Shown here one piece after another: positions 55,371 to 64,000 of a stretch of DNA of 64,000 bases. A program made the translations under genes and the position numbers. Source of the stretch: Anaeromassilibacillus sp. An250 (GTDB taxonomy: Bacteria; Bacillota; Clostridia; Oscillospirales; Acutalibacteraceae); assembly GCF_002159845.1 (NCBI RefSeq), contig NZ_NFJK01000001.1, forward strand, positions 284,349 to 348,348. Reading direction: 5' to 3'. The notes under the pieces were generated by a model. It made no database searches. It was not told the origin of the DNA and saw only the letters and a program-made list of their open reading frames with translations. Position 1 is the first letter of the stretch. Each line of letters starts with the position of its first letter.

Positions 55371-58300
55371 TCAGCCAATCGTCACCGTGCAGTGCTTGAC
55401 GGCGCTCTGGCCCGGCAAGGTCGTGTAAACGCCTGTGCTCTGGCCAGGTGTGCCAATCGCCCATACGCGGAAGTAGTAATCGTTTCCGATCTGGGCTACA
55501 AACTGCGTCTTCAGTACATTGCCATTGCCCACTGTAAAGCTCGGCATCAAGTTATTGCCATTTACAACAGTCATCTTGAAACAGTATGCGCTGCCGCTCT
55601 TGACTGTGAAATCAATCGTTGTATCGGAAATCACTCTGGGCTGAGCAGTTGCTGCACCTGTACCAACAGCCACTACAACGCCATCAGAACCCATCGGATT
55701 CCCACTGTTCGACGAACTGGAACCGCTGGAGCCACTGTTGCTGGGTCTTCTGGCCAGGTTTACAATGGCATCTTTAATCGCCTTCGTTGCTGCATCGATG
55801 GTTGCCTGGTCTGCAGTTTCCGGAAGCTGCTCTGCTGCTGTAATGGCTGCTTCGACTGCACTCCAACTTGCCGCTGTGTAATTGCTGGAATTCAAGCTCT
55901 TTGCCTCTGTCAGCGCCGCATTCAGCTCGTTCCAATCTGCCGTCTTCACCAGCTTTACAACTGCACCGCCGGTCTCCTTCAGGTCAATCGACATCGCCTG
56001 GCCCTTTGTAACGGTCATCGTCTCGGTGATGATCGCCTTGGAGGTATCGTCGTTCATCGGGTCATCGCTGTCGCGGAAGATGTATGCGGTATACGTCGCG
56101 CCGTCATCCAGGAAGTCCAGGTTGAACGCCGCAGTGCGGGCTTCGTTTGCCAAAAGGCTTACATACCAATCATCGCCTGTAGTACGCGCCATATTGACAT
56201 AATGGCCCGGGTCGCCGTCCAACAGGATGCTGTCTTCCCAAGAGGTTGGGATATTCTTAAAGAGGTTTTCATATGCCACATGCGCACGATAGACAGCCGG
56301 CTTATCGGCCATTGTCTGGATGCCGCACTCAAACATGATGGTTTCTGCCACCAGGTGCGCCTGGGTTACGGTCTTGTTGCCGAAGGTGTTGCCATAGGAG
56401 GCCATCGGGGTGAAGTCCGCACCGCCCACTGCAAAGCGGGTGAACGGAAGCATACAATCGAAGTATGCGTCATTCCAACAGCTCTCACCGCCGGAAACAG
56501 CCTCGCGGCAGATTGCATTCGGATAGGTCCTTCTTTCGCCGGTCGTCTTGCCAGCGCCGTGGATATTGATGAGCAGATGGTTCTCTGCTGCTTCCTTGGT
56601 CAGGATATCCAACAGCTGGATGATTTCCTGGCTCTGCGAATCAAAGAAGTCCGGCTTAATGCCCTTGATGCCCATGTCAGCCCATTCCTTGATGCGCTCG
56701 CGCTCTTCCGGCGTATCCAGATCGCGCTTGTTCGCCCAAACAATCAGGCCAATCCCCTTCTCTTCTGCATAATCCAGGACTTCCTGCATCCAGTCATAGT
56801 AACCGTCGTACAGGTCGTTGCCGCGGTTGTACACGCGCGGCTGCCAGCCTTCATCCAGAAGCTGGTATTTCCAGCCCATCTCAACCGCGAAATCGATGTA
56901 CTGCTTATACAGCTCCGGTGCAGTCTCTTCCCACGTAGTGCCTTCCGGCAGATTGTCGTGGCGGAGATCGCCGTTCAACCAGGTCCAGTCAACCGGGCTC
57001 GGAACAATCCAGCTGGTGTCTTCGATTGCGCAATCGGGGTTCAAGGTTTCTGCCAACGTGTTCTCCGCAATGTCCGCCGGATCGCCGATGACCATAAAGC
57101 GCCATGGGGATACAAACGGTGCGGTGGTGACGATGTCGCTGAACTGCTCCGGCGAGAACACGACGTCCAACATACCGGAATCATGGCCCACGATCTGTCC
57201 GCCGCTGTACTGCGGGGTAAGCGCTGCTTCGGACAAGAGCGCCCAATCGCCGTTCTCGGTCTCATAGAGCAATGGCATGCAATAGCCGCCTTCCAGCTCT
57301 TCGATCTCCTTCTGATAGTAGCGTTCCTCGTTTGCCTTATTGAAGTCCATCGTCTGTGCGATGGAGCCGTCCGGCATCAGGAATCCGGTCGCCTCCGAAG
57401 AGATCGTCAGCTCCTCGCCTTCCTGTCCTTCGATCTGATACTGGAATGCCATGCCATCGTCATAGACGCGGCTGACAATGCGATAGGTGACGCCGTCCTT
57501 TTCAAAGCTCATTGTGAGCTCTGTGCCGGTTGCATCGACATGGCTCTTCTTCGCGCCGATCAGATCATAGGAATCCGTCACGATCTCGGTCTTGGAGTCC
57601 ACAAAGGTCAAACCTGTGCGGAAATCGCCCAGATTGGTAACCAATCCGGTGGGAGAAGCACCGATCACGGTGTTGCCATCTCTGGAGGTTGCAAATACGA
57701 CGGAACCATCGTCGCGCAGGGTAAACAGGGTCTTAATGGAACCATCCGGGGAAACAGCGGTCCAAGAATCTTCCGTGCCGTTTCCAACGATGACATCCAG
57801 GGTCGTGGACTGCGTTACGCCGTCCAGTTCCACATTGCAGGTGATCGTCGCAGTACCGTCAGCCACTGCTACAATCGCACCATTCTCTACTCTGACAATG
57901 GATTCATCGCTGCTGCTGTAGGTGATGGTTGCATTTGTCAGGTCTGCCTTGATGTTCTGCAGGCCGCTCCAACCGACCCGGCCGGTATAACCGGTCACGT
58001 TGATCGCGGAGGTTTCGCCCACCTGCATCCAGGTCTCTTCGGTTCTCGCTGTGACGCGGGCCAAATCCTCCTGCGCTTCCTCGTCGCAGTAGAGACGGGC
58101 ATCTGCCCAAGTCGTGCTGCTGCCGCCGTTTGCATACAGGGTCAAAATCTTTGTCCCTTCCGGAATGGCCACTTCCAAAGCGCCGTTGTCCGGCGTAATC
58201 TGGTTTCCATCGTACGAGAGTATCTTTGTGAGGATCGGCTCTCCGTCCGCCAGAACGATAAATTCGCAACTACCTCTACCCGCTGGGAAGCAGCCGATCG

Positions 58301-61300
58301 CCTTAAAGGTTTCTGCATGCAGGCCGGTGATGTCAAAGGTCACCTGGGACGGTGCAAAGGTACCGATGCCCTTTTCATAGATAACGGTTTCGCCGTTTTC
58401 ATTCCAGGAGATCTCCGTCTGGTCCACTGTCTGATCCTTGCGAACCAGGAACCAGCTGTCTACCGCATTGATCCATTCCAGATCACTCAGATAGATGGCG
58501 TCCGGGTCCGCCTCATGGTAGTTCTCGTTTCGGATCTGCTCTTCGATCGTCCATACACTAGAGGGCGCTGCGTCGGTCGCCAAAATGACCAACGTGCCAT
58601 CCATTGTTGCATCGTTTTCCAATGCAATATAGAGCGGGGACGCCTCGGAAGCCTTATTCATCAGGCGATACTGTCCCGCTTGCTCTGCCGGGACAATCTC
58701 CCACCACTGTGCATCGTTTGCCGTGTCCGTAGCGCCGAGGGTCAATGCAACACCTTCCGCGACATTGGAACCGGTCGGCATCAATACGGTGGAAGTTGCA
58801 GATTGCAACTGAATCATATAGTATTCATTGTTGCTGTCCGGGATCAAACGCCAGTACTCTGCTTCGCCATCGAAATCCCACCACAGGTCGATGATCGCGC
58901 CTGCACTGGAATTGTTGCTGTTGGATTCCATGCAGCTGCCGTTCAACACGGTCTTGATCTTATAGTCCGATTCTGTGTTCCAGGTCGGCTGCTGCGGTTC
59001 ATCACTCGGATGGAAGTTATCGGGAACATTCGCCCAAGCTTCCGAAACCGCTTCGGTCTCCGGATAAATCTTCGCAAGGAAGTTATACATATCGACGTCG
59101 TATGCTTGGAGTTCCTCGCGGGTATTGACCGGGCCGCGCACGCCGTCCCAAGAGCCGTCGTTCGATTCGGACATCGCATTGAACCAGATCGCCGTGCATG
59201 TTGCGAAATACTCTTCCCTGTTCGAAATCGCGTAGCTGTTCGGCCAAAGGTTCTTCGCCTGTGCAGAGGCATAAACCGCATCAAATTCCTCTTTCAGTTC
59301 CGGGATCGAATCCACGCCGAGCAGATGGACGGAGTGGCCAAACTCGTGAACCAATACGGATTCATTTTCATAGCTGGTATAATGATTCGGAGAATCCTGC
59401 CGCAGAAGACGGAGGACATTTGCATCATAGATGCTGGCAACCGGATTGCCAACCATCCCGCCGTAACCTTCTACATAATACATATCCGGATCATACGTCG
59501 CACGATGTTCCGGGATGCTATAGGCGCTTTCGCCCTGGCCATACACAGCCAGTTCTGCGCCATTCTCAATCATCTTCTCCGCAACATCCGAGCGTTCGGA
59601 GAGCATGACATCCACCATGTCCGCCGCAGCCTGCAACGTGGAAGGCTCCACTGCATCGCTGGACTTCACGGTGATGCCGCAATCCGCCTGGACAAACTGC
59701 GTATAGAACGGGGCCACTTCGACTGTATAGACCTCTTCGGTATCCGCAGCTTCATTCAGTTCGTTCGTCACATTGCCAACCACCTGAACGGTGATCTGTG
59801 CATCTTCTGCAGGAACGTCTTTCAGCTCCAAAGTGGTCATCTGATCGAAATACAGCGCTCCATTGCCGGCATTGTAGCCATAGTCGTTGAGCTCTGCTTC
59901 CTGTCCATTCACCATGACCTGGAAGCTAGCCTTTTCATCGGCGCCCGTCACGTCCTGATTCCAATCCAATTCGATCAGGCGGTCCGTGATCAACTTTGCC
60001 TCGGTGATGGCCGGAGCTTCTTCCTGCACCTTGTCCTTCGGGACATAGTGGATGGCTGCGCCGCCGGTCTCTGCCAACGGAATCGTCAGCGTATCGTCCT
60101 TGGTGACGACCTTGATTTCCTCTACAATGCTGCTGTTGACCGTTTCTTCATCGACCACCAGGTTGCTTCCGTCCTGATTGTGGCGGCCAAACTGGTCATA
60201 GGCAGCGGGGCCTGCCTCCAGAACTTCTGGGGAATCCTTGTAGATGTAAGCAACGTATTCGCCGTCGCCCAGGAAATCGAGCGGGAAGGTTGCATCCAGC
60301 TTTCCATCGCAGATGATACCCTGATACCACTCGTCACCGTTTCTACGGGCCATATTGACATAATCGCCCGGATACCCGTCGATCAAGATTCCCTCGTCCC
60401 ATTCGGACGGCATATTCTTGAAGTAATGCTCATAACCGGGATGTGCACGATAGACATCCGGCTTATCGGCCAAGCACTGCAAGCCGCACTCATAAATTAC
60501 CGGCAGCGCCGTCATGTGCGCGACCGTGAAGCGGCCTGGATTGTGGTTCGTCAGGTTGTCGTTTGCACCGTAAGAGACCATGGGGGTATAGTCCATCGGG
60601 CCTACCGCGCCGCGTACAAACGGCAGCGAACAATTGTGATGGGCATTCATAATGGCGCCCCAGGTATCGATATTGTCCACCGCATAGGCTTCTGCACCGC
60701 GGACCGCCTCACGTGCGATCGCGTGCGGCCAAGTACGGCGTTCGCCGGTCGGCTTGCCCGCACCGTGGACGTTGATGAGCAGATGATATTCTGCCGTTTC
60801 TTCCATCATCTTTTCGATGAGCTGGATGGTTTCCTGATCCTGGGAATCAAAGAAGTCCGGCTTAATGCCCTTGATGCCCATATCGGCCCATTCTTTAAAC
60901 ATCTTCTGCCGGTATGCATCATCGGTCAGGTTTGCCTTTCTTGCCCAGACAATCAGCCCGACACCCTTTTCAGCGGCATAGTCGATCAGCTCCGGCATCC
61001 AATCGTAGTAACCTTCGTACTCATGTTCACCGGCCGCTGTATTGCCGCGCGGCTGCCAGCCTTCGTCCAAAAGCTGATACTTCCAGCCCATTTCCACGGC
61101 AAAATCAACATACTTTTTATAATACTCCAAGCCGGCAGTTTCGAAGGTAACGCCATCCGGCAACTGATCGTGGCGAAGATCGCCGTTCAACCACGTCCAG
61201 TCAACTGTACCCGCCTCGATCCAGCTGGTATCTTCTACCTTGCTTTCCGGAGAAAGGGATTCAGCCAAAGTATTGTTGGTAATCGTCTGCAAGTCGCCGA

Positions 61301-62849
61301 TCACGACATAGCGCCACGGGCTTGCAAACGGCAGCGTGGTTTCCACATCGTCCGTCTGCTCCGGGGTAAAGACAATGCGCAAGAGGCCGGTACCATCGCC
61401 GGTCATCTGTGCACCGCAATATGTACCATTCAGGTCTGCCTCGTTCACCAAAGCAAATACATCGTCTTCTGTCTTGTAGAGCAACGGCATCGAATACCGA
61501 TAATTGAGCTCCGTAATCGAAGGATGCTCAATCTCTACGTCTTCGTTGGACTGGCTGTAATTCATCGCCCAGGTATACGCGCCATCCGGCAGGCGAACGC
61601 CCGTATGCTCCGAAGAGATCGACAGATCCGTGCTTTCATCGCCATTGATGCTGTAACGGAACGCTACGCCATCGTCAAACACTCGCAGGATGATGGCATA
61701 GGACGCGCCTTCTTTTTCAAAGGTAAAGGTCATCTGCTTGTACGAAGCATTGACATGCTTGACTTTGGCGCCAAAGAGGTCATAATCCTCCGTCCCGCTG
61801 GTCTCTTCGACATCGACAAATTCGAGGCCACTGCGGAAGTCCCCTTCGCTGGTAACAATGCCAGTGGGAGAGGCCGAGACAACAACGGAATCGCCATTCA
61901 ACGCGGCGTAGGATGCCACTCCATATGCCGCATCATAGGCAAACAAAGCAGAAACTTCGGAGGTTGGCGCCGTCAATTGATAGATCGCGCCATCTATTGG
62001 TTCTGTTCCTACAATGATTGGCGTATAGCCTTCTACGGAGCTGCCATCGCTCAAAGTCGCCGAAGCAACGATCGAAGCAACGCCATTGGCCTTCGCCGTA
62101 ATTGTATACTCGCTGCCTTCCTGCGTAACTTCCACCACATCCGGATTGCTGCTGGTGATTTCGTCGATCGCAAGGCTCTCTTCATACTCGTCCAACGCGG
62201 TTGCTTGAAGCGTTGTGCTTTCGCCCACGTTCAAGAGGGTCTTACCTGCGGAGACATTTACAACCGGGTCAACCGGCTCCGGAGGTGCTACCTCAACCTT
62301 ACTGATATTCCAGTAACTAGAGGCTGTCGTCCCATCGGACAAGATAACCGGGGTCCCATCGTCCACCGCATCGTCTTCCAGCGCAATATAAACCGGTGCG
62401 GTTCCTTCCGAAGCCTTATTCAACAGTTTATACTGGCCCTCTGTCTCTGCAGGGACAATCTTCCACCACTGGGAATCGTCTGCGTCGTCGATGTTTCCAA
62501 CCGTCAGCTCTGTGCCTTCCACAGCCGCCGAATCAATTGGCATCAAAACGGTCGCATTGGTGTTTTTCGGTTGAATCCGGTAATATTCCCCATCGCTATC
62601 CGGAATCAATCTCCAGTACAACGCGTCATCGTGGTAATTCCACCAGAGGTCTACGGTTGCACCCGGGTTTGTGTTTCCAGAGTAAACTTCAATGCCTGCG
62701 TCTTTCAACACAGTAAGAAGCTCATACTCTGCGGAAGGATCCCACTCTTCCGTGGCTTCACTTTTTGCGAATGCAGGCGTCCAAATGGAACATACCATTG
62801 TGAATGCCAGAAGTAGCGACAAAAGTGATCGCCATGCTTTTTTCTTCAT
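55371..62849 (-). CDS. Giant secreted GH97-peptidase-GH97 multidomain protein
   Basis: 2,492 residues, starting at 62849 after GGAGGAGAAG. Order: signal peptide (1-28, cleaved after PAFA); ricin-type lectin-like repeat (40-187); bacterial Ig-like (196-282); GH97 module 1 (287-940); Ig-like linker (941-1047); gluzincin-type zinc-peptidase domain (1050-1290) with HEFGH at 1168-1172 and a downstream NREEYF glutamate near 1212; second lectin-like repeat (1295-1439); NPCBM-like domain (1452-1595); second Ig-like (1598-1690); GH97 module 2 (1695-2302); FIVAR-like helical domain (2305-2367); Ser/Gly linker; conserved C-terminal domain. Both GH97 modules keep DEGWQPR, GIKGIKPDFFD (candidate nucleophile Asp665/Asp2067) and REAV (candidate acid Glu714/Glu2116), suggesting the retaining, alpha-galactosidase-like subgroup. 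No sortase motif is present. It likely attacks glycoproteins or glycans outside the cell. Confidence 0.9.
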   Translation of the reverse strand: MKKKAWRSLLSLLLAFTMVCSIWTPAFAKSEATEEWDPSAEYELLTVLKDAGIEVYSGNTNPGATVDLWWNYHDDALYWRLIPDSDGEYYRIQPKNTNATVLMPIDSAAVEGTELTVGNIDDADDSQWWKIVPAETEGQYKLLNKASEGTAPVYIALEDDAVDDGTPVILSDGTTASSYWNISKVEVAPPEPVDPVVNVSAGKTLLNVGESTTLQATALDEYEESLAIDEITSSNPDVVEVTQEGSEYTITAKANGVASIVASATLSDGSSVEGYTPIIVGTEPIDGAIYQLTAPTSEVSALFAYDAAYGVASYAALNGDSVVVSASPTGIVTSEGDFRSGLEFVDVEETSGTEDYDLFGAKVKHVNASYKQMTFTFEKEGASYAIILRVFDDGVAFRYSINGDESTDLSISSEHTGVRLPDGAYTWAMNYSQSNEDVEIEHPSITELNYRYSMPLLYKTEDDVFALVNEADLNGTYCGAQMTGDGTGLLRIVFTPEQTDDVETTLPFASPWRYVVIGDLQTITNNTLAESLSPESKVEDTSWIEAGTVDWTWLNGDLRHDQLPDGVTFETAGLEYYKKYVDFAVEMGWKYQLLDEGWQPRGNTAAGEHEYEGYYDWMPELIDYAAEKGVGLIVWARKANLTDDAYRQKMFKEWADMGIKGIKPDFFDSQDQETIQLIEKMMEETAEYHLLINVHGAGKPTGERRTWPHAIAREAVRGAEAYAVDNIDTWGAIMNAHHNCSLPFVRGAVGPMDYTPMVSYGANDNLTNHNPGRFTVAHMTALPVIYECGLQCLADKPDVYRAHPGYEHYFKNMPSEWDEGILIDGYPGDYVNMARRNGDEWYQGIICDGKLDATFPLDFLGDGEYVAYIYKDSPEVLEAGPAAYDQFGRHNQDGSNLVVDEETVNSSIVEEIKVVTKDDTLTIPLAETGGAAIHYVPKDKVQEEAPAITEAKLITDRLIELDWNQDVTGADEKASFQVMVNGQEAELNDYGYNAGNGALYFDQMTTLELKDVPAEDAQITVQVVGNVTNELNEAADTEEVYTVEVAPFYTQFVQADCGITVKSSDAVEPSTLQAAADMVDVMLSERSDVAEKMIENGAELAVYGQGESAYSIPEHRATYDPDMYYVEGYGGMVGNPVASIYDANVLRLLRQDSPNHYTSYENESVLVHEFGHSVHLLGVDSIPELKEEFDAVYASAQAKNLWPNSYAISNREEYFATCTAIWFNAMSESNDGSWDGVRGPVNTREELQAYDVDMYNFLAKIYPETEAVSEAWANVPDNFHPSDEPQQPTWNTESDYKIKTVLNGSCMESNSNNSSAGAIIDLWWDFDGEAEYWRLIPDSNNEYYMIQLQSATSTVLMPTGSNVAEGVALTLGATDTANDAQWWEIVPAEQAGQYRLMNKASEASPLYIALENDATMDGTLVILATDAAPSSVWTIEEQIRNENYHEADPDAIYLSDLEWINAVDSWFLVRKDQTVDQTEISWNENGETVIYEKGIGTFAPSQVTFDITGLHAETFKAIGCFPAGRGSCEFIVLADGEPILTKILSYDGNQITPDNGALEVAIPEGTKILTLYANGGSSTTWADARLYCDEEAQEDLARVTARTEETWMQVGETSAINVTGYTGRVGWSGLQNIKADLTNATITYSSSDESIVRVENGAIVAVADGTATITCNVELDGVTQSTTLDVIVGNGTEDSWTAVSPDGSIKTLFTLRDDGSVVFATSRDGNTVIGASPTGLVTNLGDFRTGLTFVDSKTEIVTDSYDLIGAKKSHVDATGTELTMSFEKDGVTYRIVSRVYDDGMAFQYQIEGQEGEELTISSEATGFLMPDGSIAQTMDFNKANEERYYQKEIEELEGGYCMPLLYETENGDWALLSEAALTPQYSGGQIVGHDSGMLDVVFSPEQFSDIVTTAPFVSPWRFMVIGDPADIAENTLAETLNPDCAIEDTSWIVPSPVDWTWLNGDLRHDNLPEGTTWEETAPELYKQYIDFAVEMGWKYQLLDEGWQPRVYNRGNDLYDGYYDWMQEVLDYAEEKGIGLIVWANKRDLDTPEERERIKEWADMGIKGIKPDFFDSQSQEIIQLLDILTKEAAENHLLINIHGAGKTTGERRTYPNAICREAVSGGESCWNDAYFDCMLPFTRFAVGGADFTPMASYGNTFGNKTVTQAHLVAETIMFECGIQTMADKPAVYRAHVAYENLFKNIPTSWEDSILLDGDPGHYVNMARTTGDDWYVSLLANEARTAAFNLDFLDDGATYTAYIFRDSDDPMNDDTSKAIITETMTVTKGQAMSIDLKETGGAVVKLVKTADWNELNAALTEAKSLNSSNYTAASWSAVEAAITAAEQLPETADQATIDAATKAIKDAIVNLARRPSNSGSSGSSSSNSGNPMGSDGVVVAVGTGAATAQPRVISDTTIDFTVKSGSAYCFKMTVVNGNNLMPSFTVGNGNVLKTQFVAQIGNDYYFRVWAIGTPGQSTGVYTTLPGQSAVKHCTVTIG

Positions 62850-63079
62850 CCTTTCTTCTCCTCCTTTGTTTTCAGGCAAAAGCCTGTTGGTACCTTTGTT
62901 ATTGTAGCAGAGGAAGTGTTCCAAAAGTGTTCCATAATCCATTAAATTTTCAGTATATTTTAATAAAAGACAATTCATTTCTACTGAATCAAAAAATTTG
63001 AATTAAAACTTTTTCACTTTTCTTTGAATCTAACGCAACAGAATCCTATATAATAAATAAGTATACGAGAGATGAGAAT

Positions 63080-63166
63080 ATGAAAAAACGATCTGTGCAG
63101 TATCCGAACTCTGTGAAATCCGTGTGTAAACACTTCATCATCGTGACAAAATGGCATCTTCTTTAA
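63080..63166 (+). CDS. Possible 28-residue ORF, unknown
   Basis: ATG at 63080 after GAGAGATGAGA opens a 28-codon basic frame (MKKRSVQYPNSVKSVCKHF...), preceded by an A/T-rich stretch with TATAAT. It has no recognised relative and may be chance; it lies between the giant gene and the tRNA cluster terminator. Confidence 0.25.
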   Translation: MKKRSVQYPNSVKSVCKHFIIVTKWHLL

Positions 63167-63204
63167 TGATTATCACGAATCATTTTAACCTCCAATCAAG
63201 ACAT

Positions 63205-63236
63205 TAAAAAATGCCCTCCAGAACTCTGGAGGGCAT
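63205..63236 (-). terminator. Terminator of the 5S/tRNA cluster
   Basis: TGCCCTCCAG at 63212-63221 and CTGGAGGGCA at 63226-63235 form a perfect stem. On the minus strand it is followed by TTTTTT. Confidence 0.9.
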
Positions 63237-63321
63237 TCTACATCCATACAAAATAAACTATATAAAACTATTGATAAAAACAAAAACCCTTCCAAAATGT
63301 CCTACATTCGGAAAGGGTTGG

Positions 63322-63395
63322 TGGGCCATCAAGGACTCGAACCTTGGACCGACCGGTTATGAGCCGGTTGCTCTAACCAACTGAGCTAATGGCCC
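63322..63395 (-). tRNA. tRNA with CAT anticodon (Met, or Ile2 with modified C)
   Basis: The minus strand folds into a 74-nt tRNA with acceptor GGGCCAT/ATGGCCC, D arm GCTCAGTTGGTTAGAGC, anticodon loop CTCATAA (CAT) and T arm CAAGGTTCGAGTCCTTG; CCA is encoded. The GGCTCATAACC arm resembles tRNA-Ile2, whose C34 is changed to lysidine, so the amino acid is not settled by the anticodon alone. Confidence 0.9.
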
Positions 63396-63466
63396 CTATT
63401 CACATTTCAACGAAAATATCCGGATAAACCAAAGGAACTACAAAAAGTAGTTCCTTCATCAAGTGG

Positions 63467-63539
63467 CTCCCCCTGTTGGACTCGAACCAACGACCCTGCG
63501 GTTAACAGCCGCATGCTCTACCGGCTGAGCTAAGGAGGA
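63467..63539 (-). tRNA. tRNA-Asn (GTT)
   Basis: A 73-nt minus-strand tRNA with acceptor TCCTCCT/AGGGGGA, anticodon loop CTGTTAA (GTT), T arm GTTGGTTCGAGTCCAAC and encoded CCA. Confidence 0.95.
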
Positions 63540-63548
63540 ATGTTTGTG

Positions 63549-63663
<115 letters not shown>

Positions 63664-63723
63664 TCTATTTATCACATTCCTGTGTAAATAGCTCTATATT
63701 CATTTTTCCTTGTTTGCTTTTGG

Positions 63724-63795
63724 TGACCCGTGCGGGAATCGAACCCACGTTAACGGCGTGAGAGGCCGCTGTCTTAACCGCTTGACCAACGGGCC
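63724..63795 (-). tRNA. tRNA-Glu (CTC)
   Basis: A minus-strand tRNA with acceptor GGCCCGT/ACGGGTC, anticodon loop CTCTCAC (CTC), T arm with GGTTCGATTCC and encoded CCA. The CTC anticodon is the rarer glutamate reader. Confidence 0.93.
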
Positions 63796-63848
63796 ATATC
63801 GTCAGCTCAGGAGCCGGAGGGTTCCGGCCCCTCTCTGACCTTCTTTGG

Positions 63849-63921
63849 TGCACCATCAGGGACTCGAACCCGGGACACCCTGATTAAGAGTCAGGTGCTC
63901 TACCAACTGAGCTAATGGTGC
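63849..63921 (-). tRNA. tRNA-Lys (CTT)
   Basis: A 73-nt minus-strand tRNA with acceptor GCACCAT/ATGGTGC, anticodon loop CTCTTAA (CTT), T arm with GGTTCGAGTCC and encoded CCA. It is the first tRNA of the cluster inside the window. Confidence 0.94.
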
Positions 63922-64000
63922 AGACCTGTGGCCTCGCCGCTTCCGCGACTTACCATTCGCCAGTATACCTTTTGCCAGTACACTGAAAACTGAATAAAGA
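63922..64000 (-). other. rRNA operon spacer
   Basis: The minus strand begins TCTTTATTCAGTTTTCAGTGTACTG (read in part), the A/T-rich spacer type that follows a large rRNA gene in clostridial rrn operons. A 23S gene is expected just beyond the window. Confidence 0.45.

Noticed and set aside
55392..62816. A 2,474-codon open frame on the plus strand, opposite the giant GH97 gene
   Set aside because: It has no domain-like pattern and is rich in Cys, His, Arg and Ile runs typical of an antisense shadow. The minus-strand frame has clear families, a signal peptide and a ribosome-binding site. Codon bias of the real gene leaves the opposite frame open.

Overview
The window looks like a chromosomal segment of a Gram-positive anaerobe of the class Clostridia, probably in the Oscillospiraceae/Ruminococcaceae range. 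The reasons are strong GGAGG ribosome-binding sites, a CIRCE-controlled groES-groEL operon, feoAB with a DtxR-type regulator, a split purH/purO arrangement, a Tn916/Tn1549-like conjugative element and long secreted multidomain carbohydrate-active proteins. The placement is an inference from gene content; no 16S gene is present.

Layout. 1-5549 is the right end of an integrative conjugative element (ICE): an ECF-type ABC transporter and DtxR-like regulator as cargo, then sigma factor, excisionase and tyrosine integrase. The ICE ends inside a type I-C cas5 gene, leaving about 62 codons next to an intact cas3 (5551-7955). 8257-13377 holds tRNA-Leu, an M23 peptidase, murA, a WalJ-like hydrolase and rlmH. 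13549-20537 is feoB, cut in two by a 4.8-kb serine-recombinase element (14281-19115). That element carries a lactate/malate dehydrogenase-family gene, a malic enzyme gene and a small ORF. Joining the two feoB pieces at a shared TTT core restores the reading frame exactly. feoA and a divergent DtxR-type regulator follow.

21589-26228 encodes a HAD phosphatase and a surface-polymer O-acylation set (MBOAT, DHHW protein, SGNH hydrolase). 26422-32003 is a minus-strand purine operon, purE-M-N-O-H-D, preceded by a tiny leader ORF and a terminator. 32197-40178 holds a stomatin-like protein with an NfeD partner, groEL/groES, an RNA methyltransferase, ftsH (with an in-frame amber codon) and a MarR regulator. 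40337-47498 holds an AraC regulator, an MMPL-type exporter coupled to a secreted coiled-coil protein, and an AI-2E family protein. 47572-55072 holds thymidine kinase, a YjbQ protein, a GyrI-like protein, a WYL regulator, a two-component system and a divergent peptide-binding lipoprotein. 55371-62849 is one gene for a 2,492-residue secreted protein with two GH97 glycosidase modules flanking a zinc-peptidase-like domain. The window ends in a minus-strand 5S rRNA/tRNA cluster.

The most notable features are the precisely excisable metabolic element in feoB, the ICE that splits a type I-C CRISPR-Cas operon, the GH97-peptidase-GH97 protein and the amber codon in ftsH.
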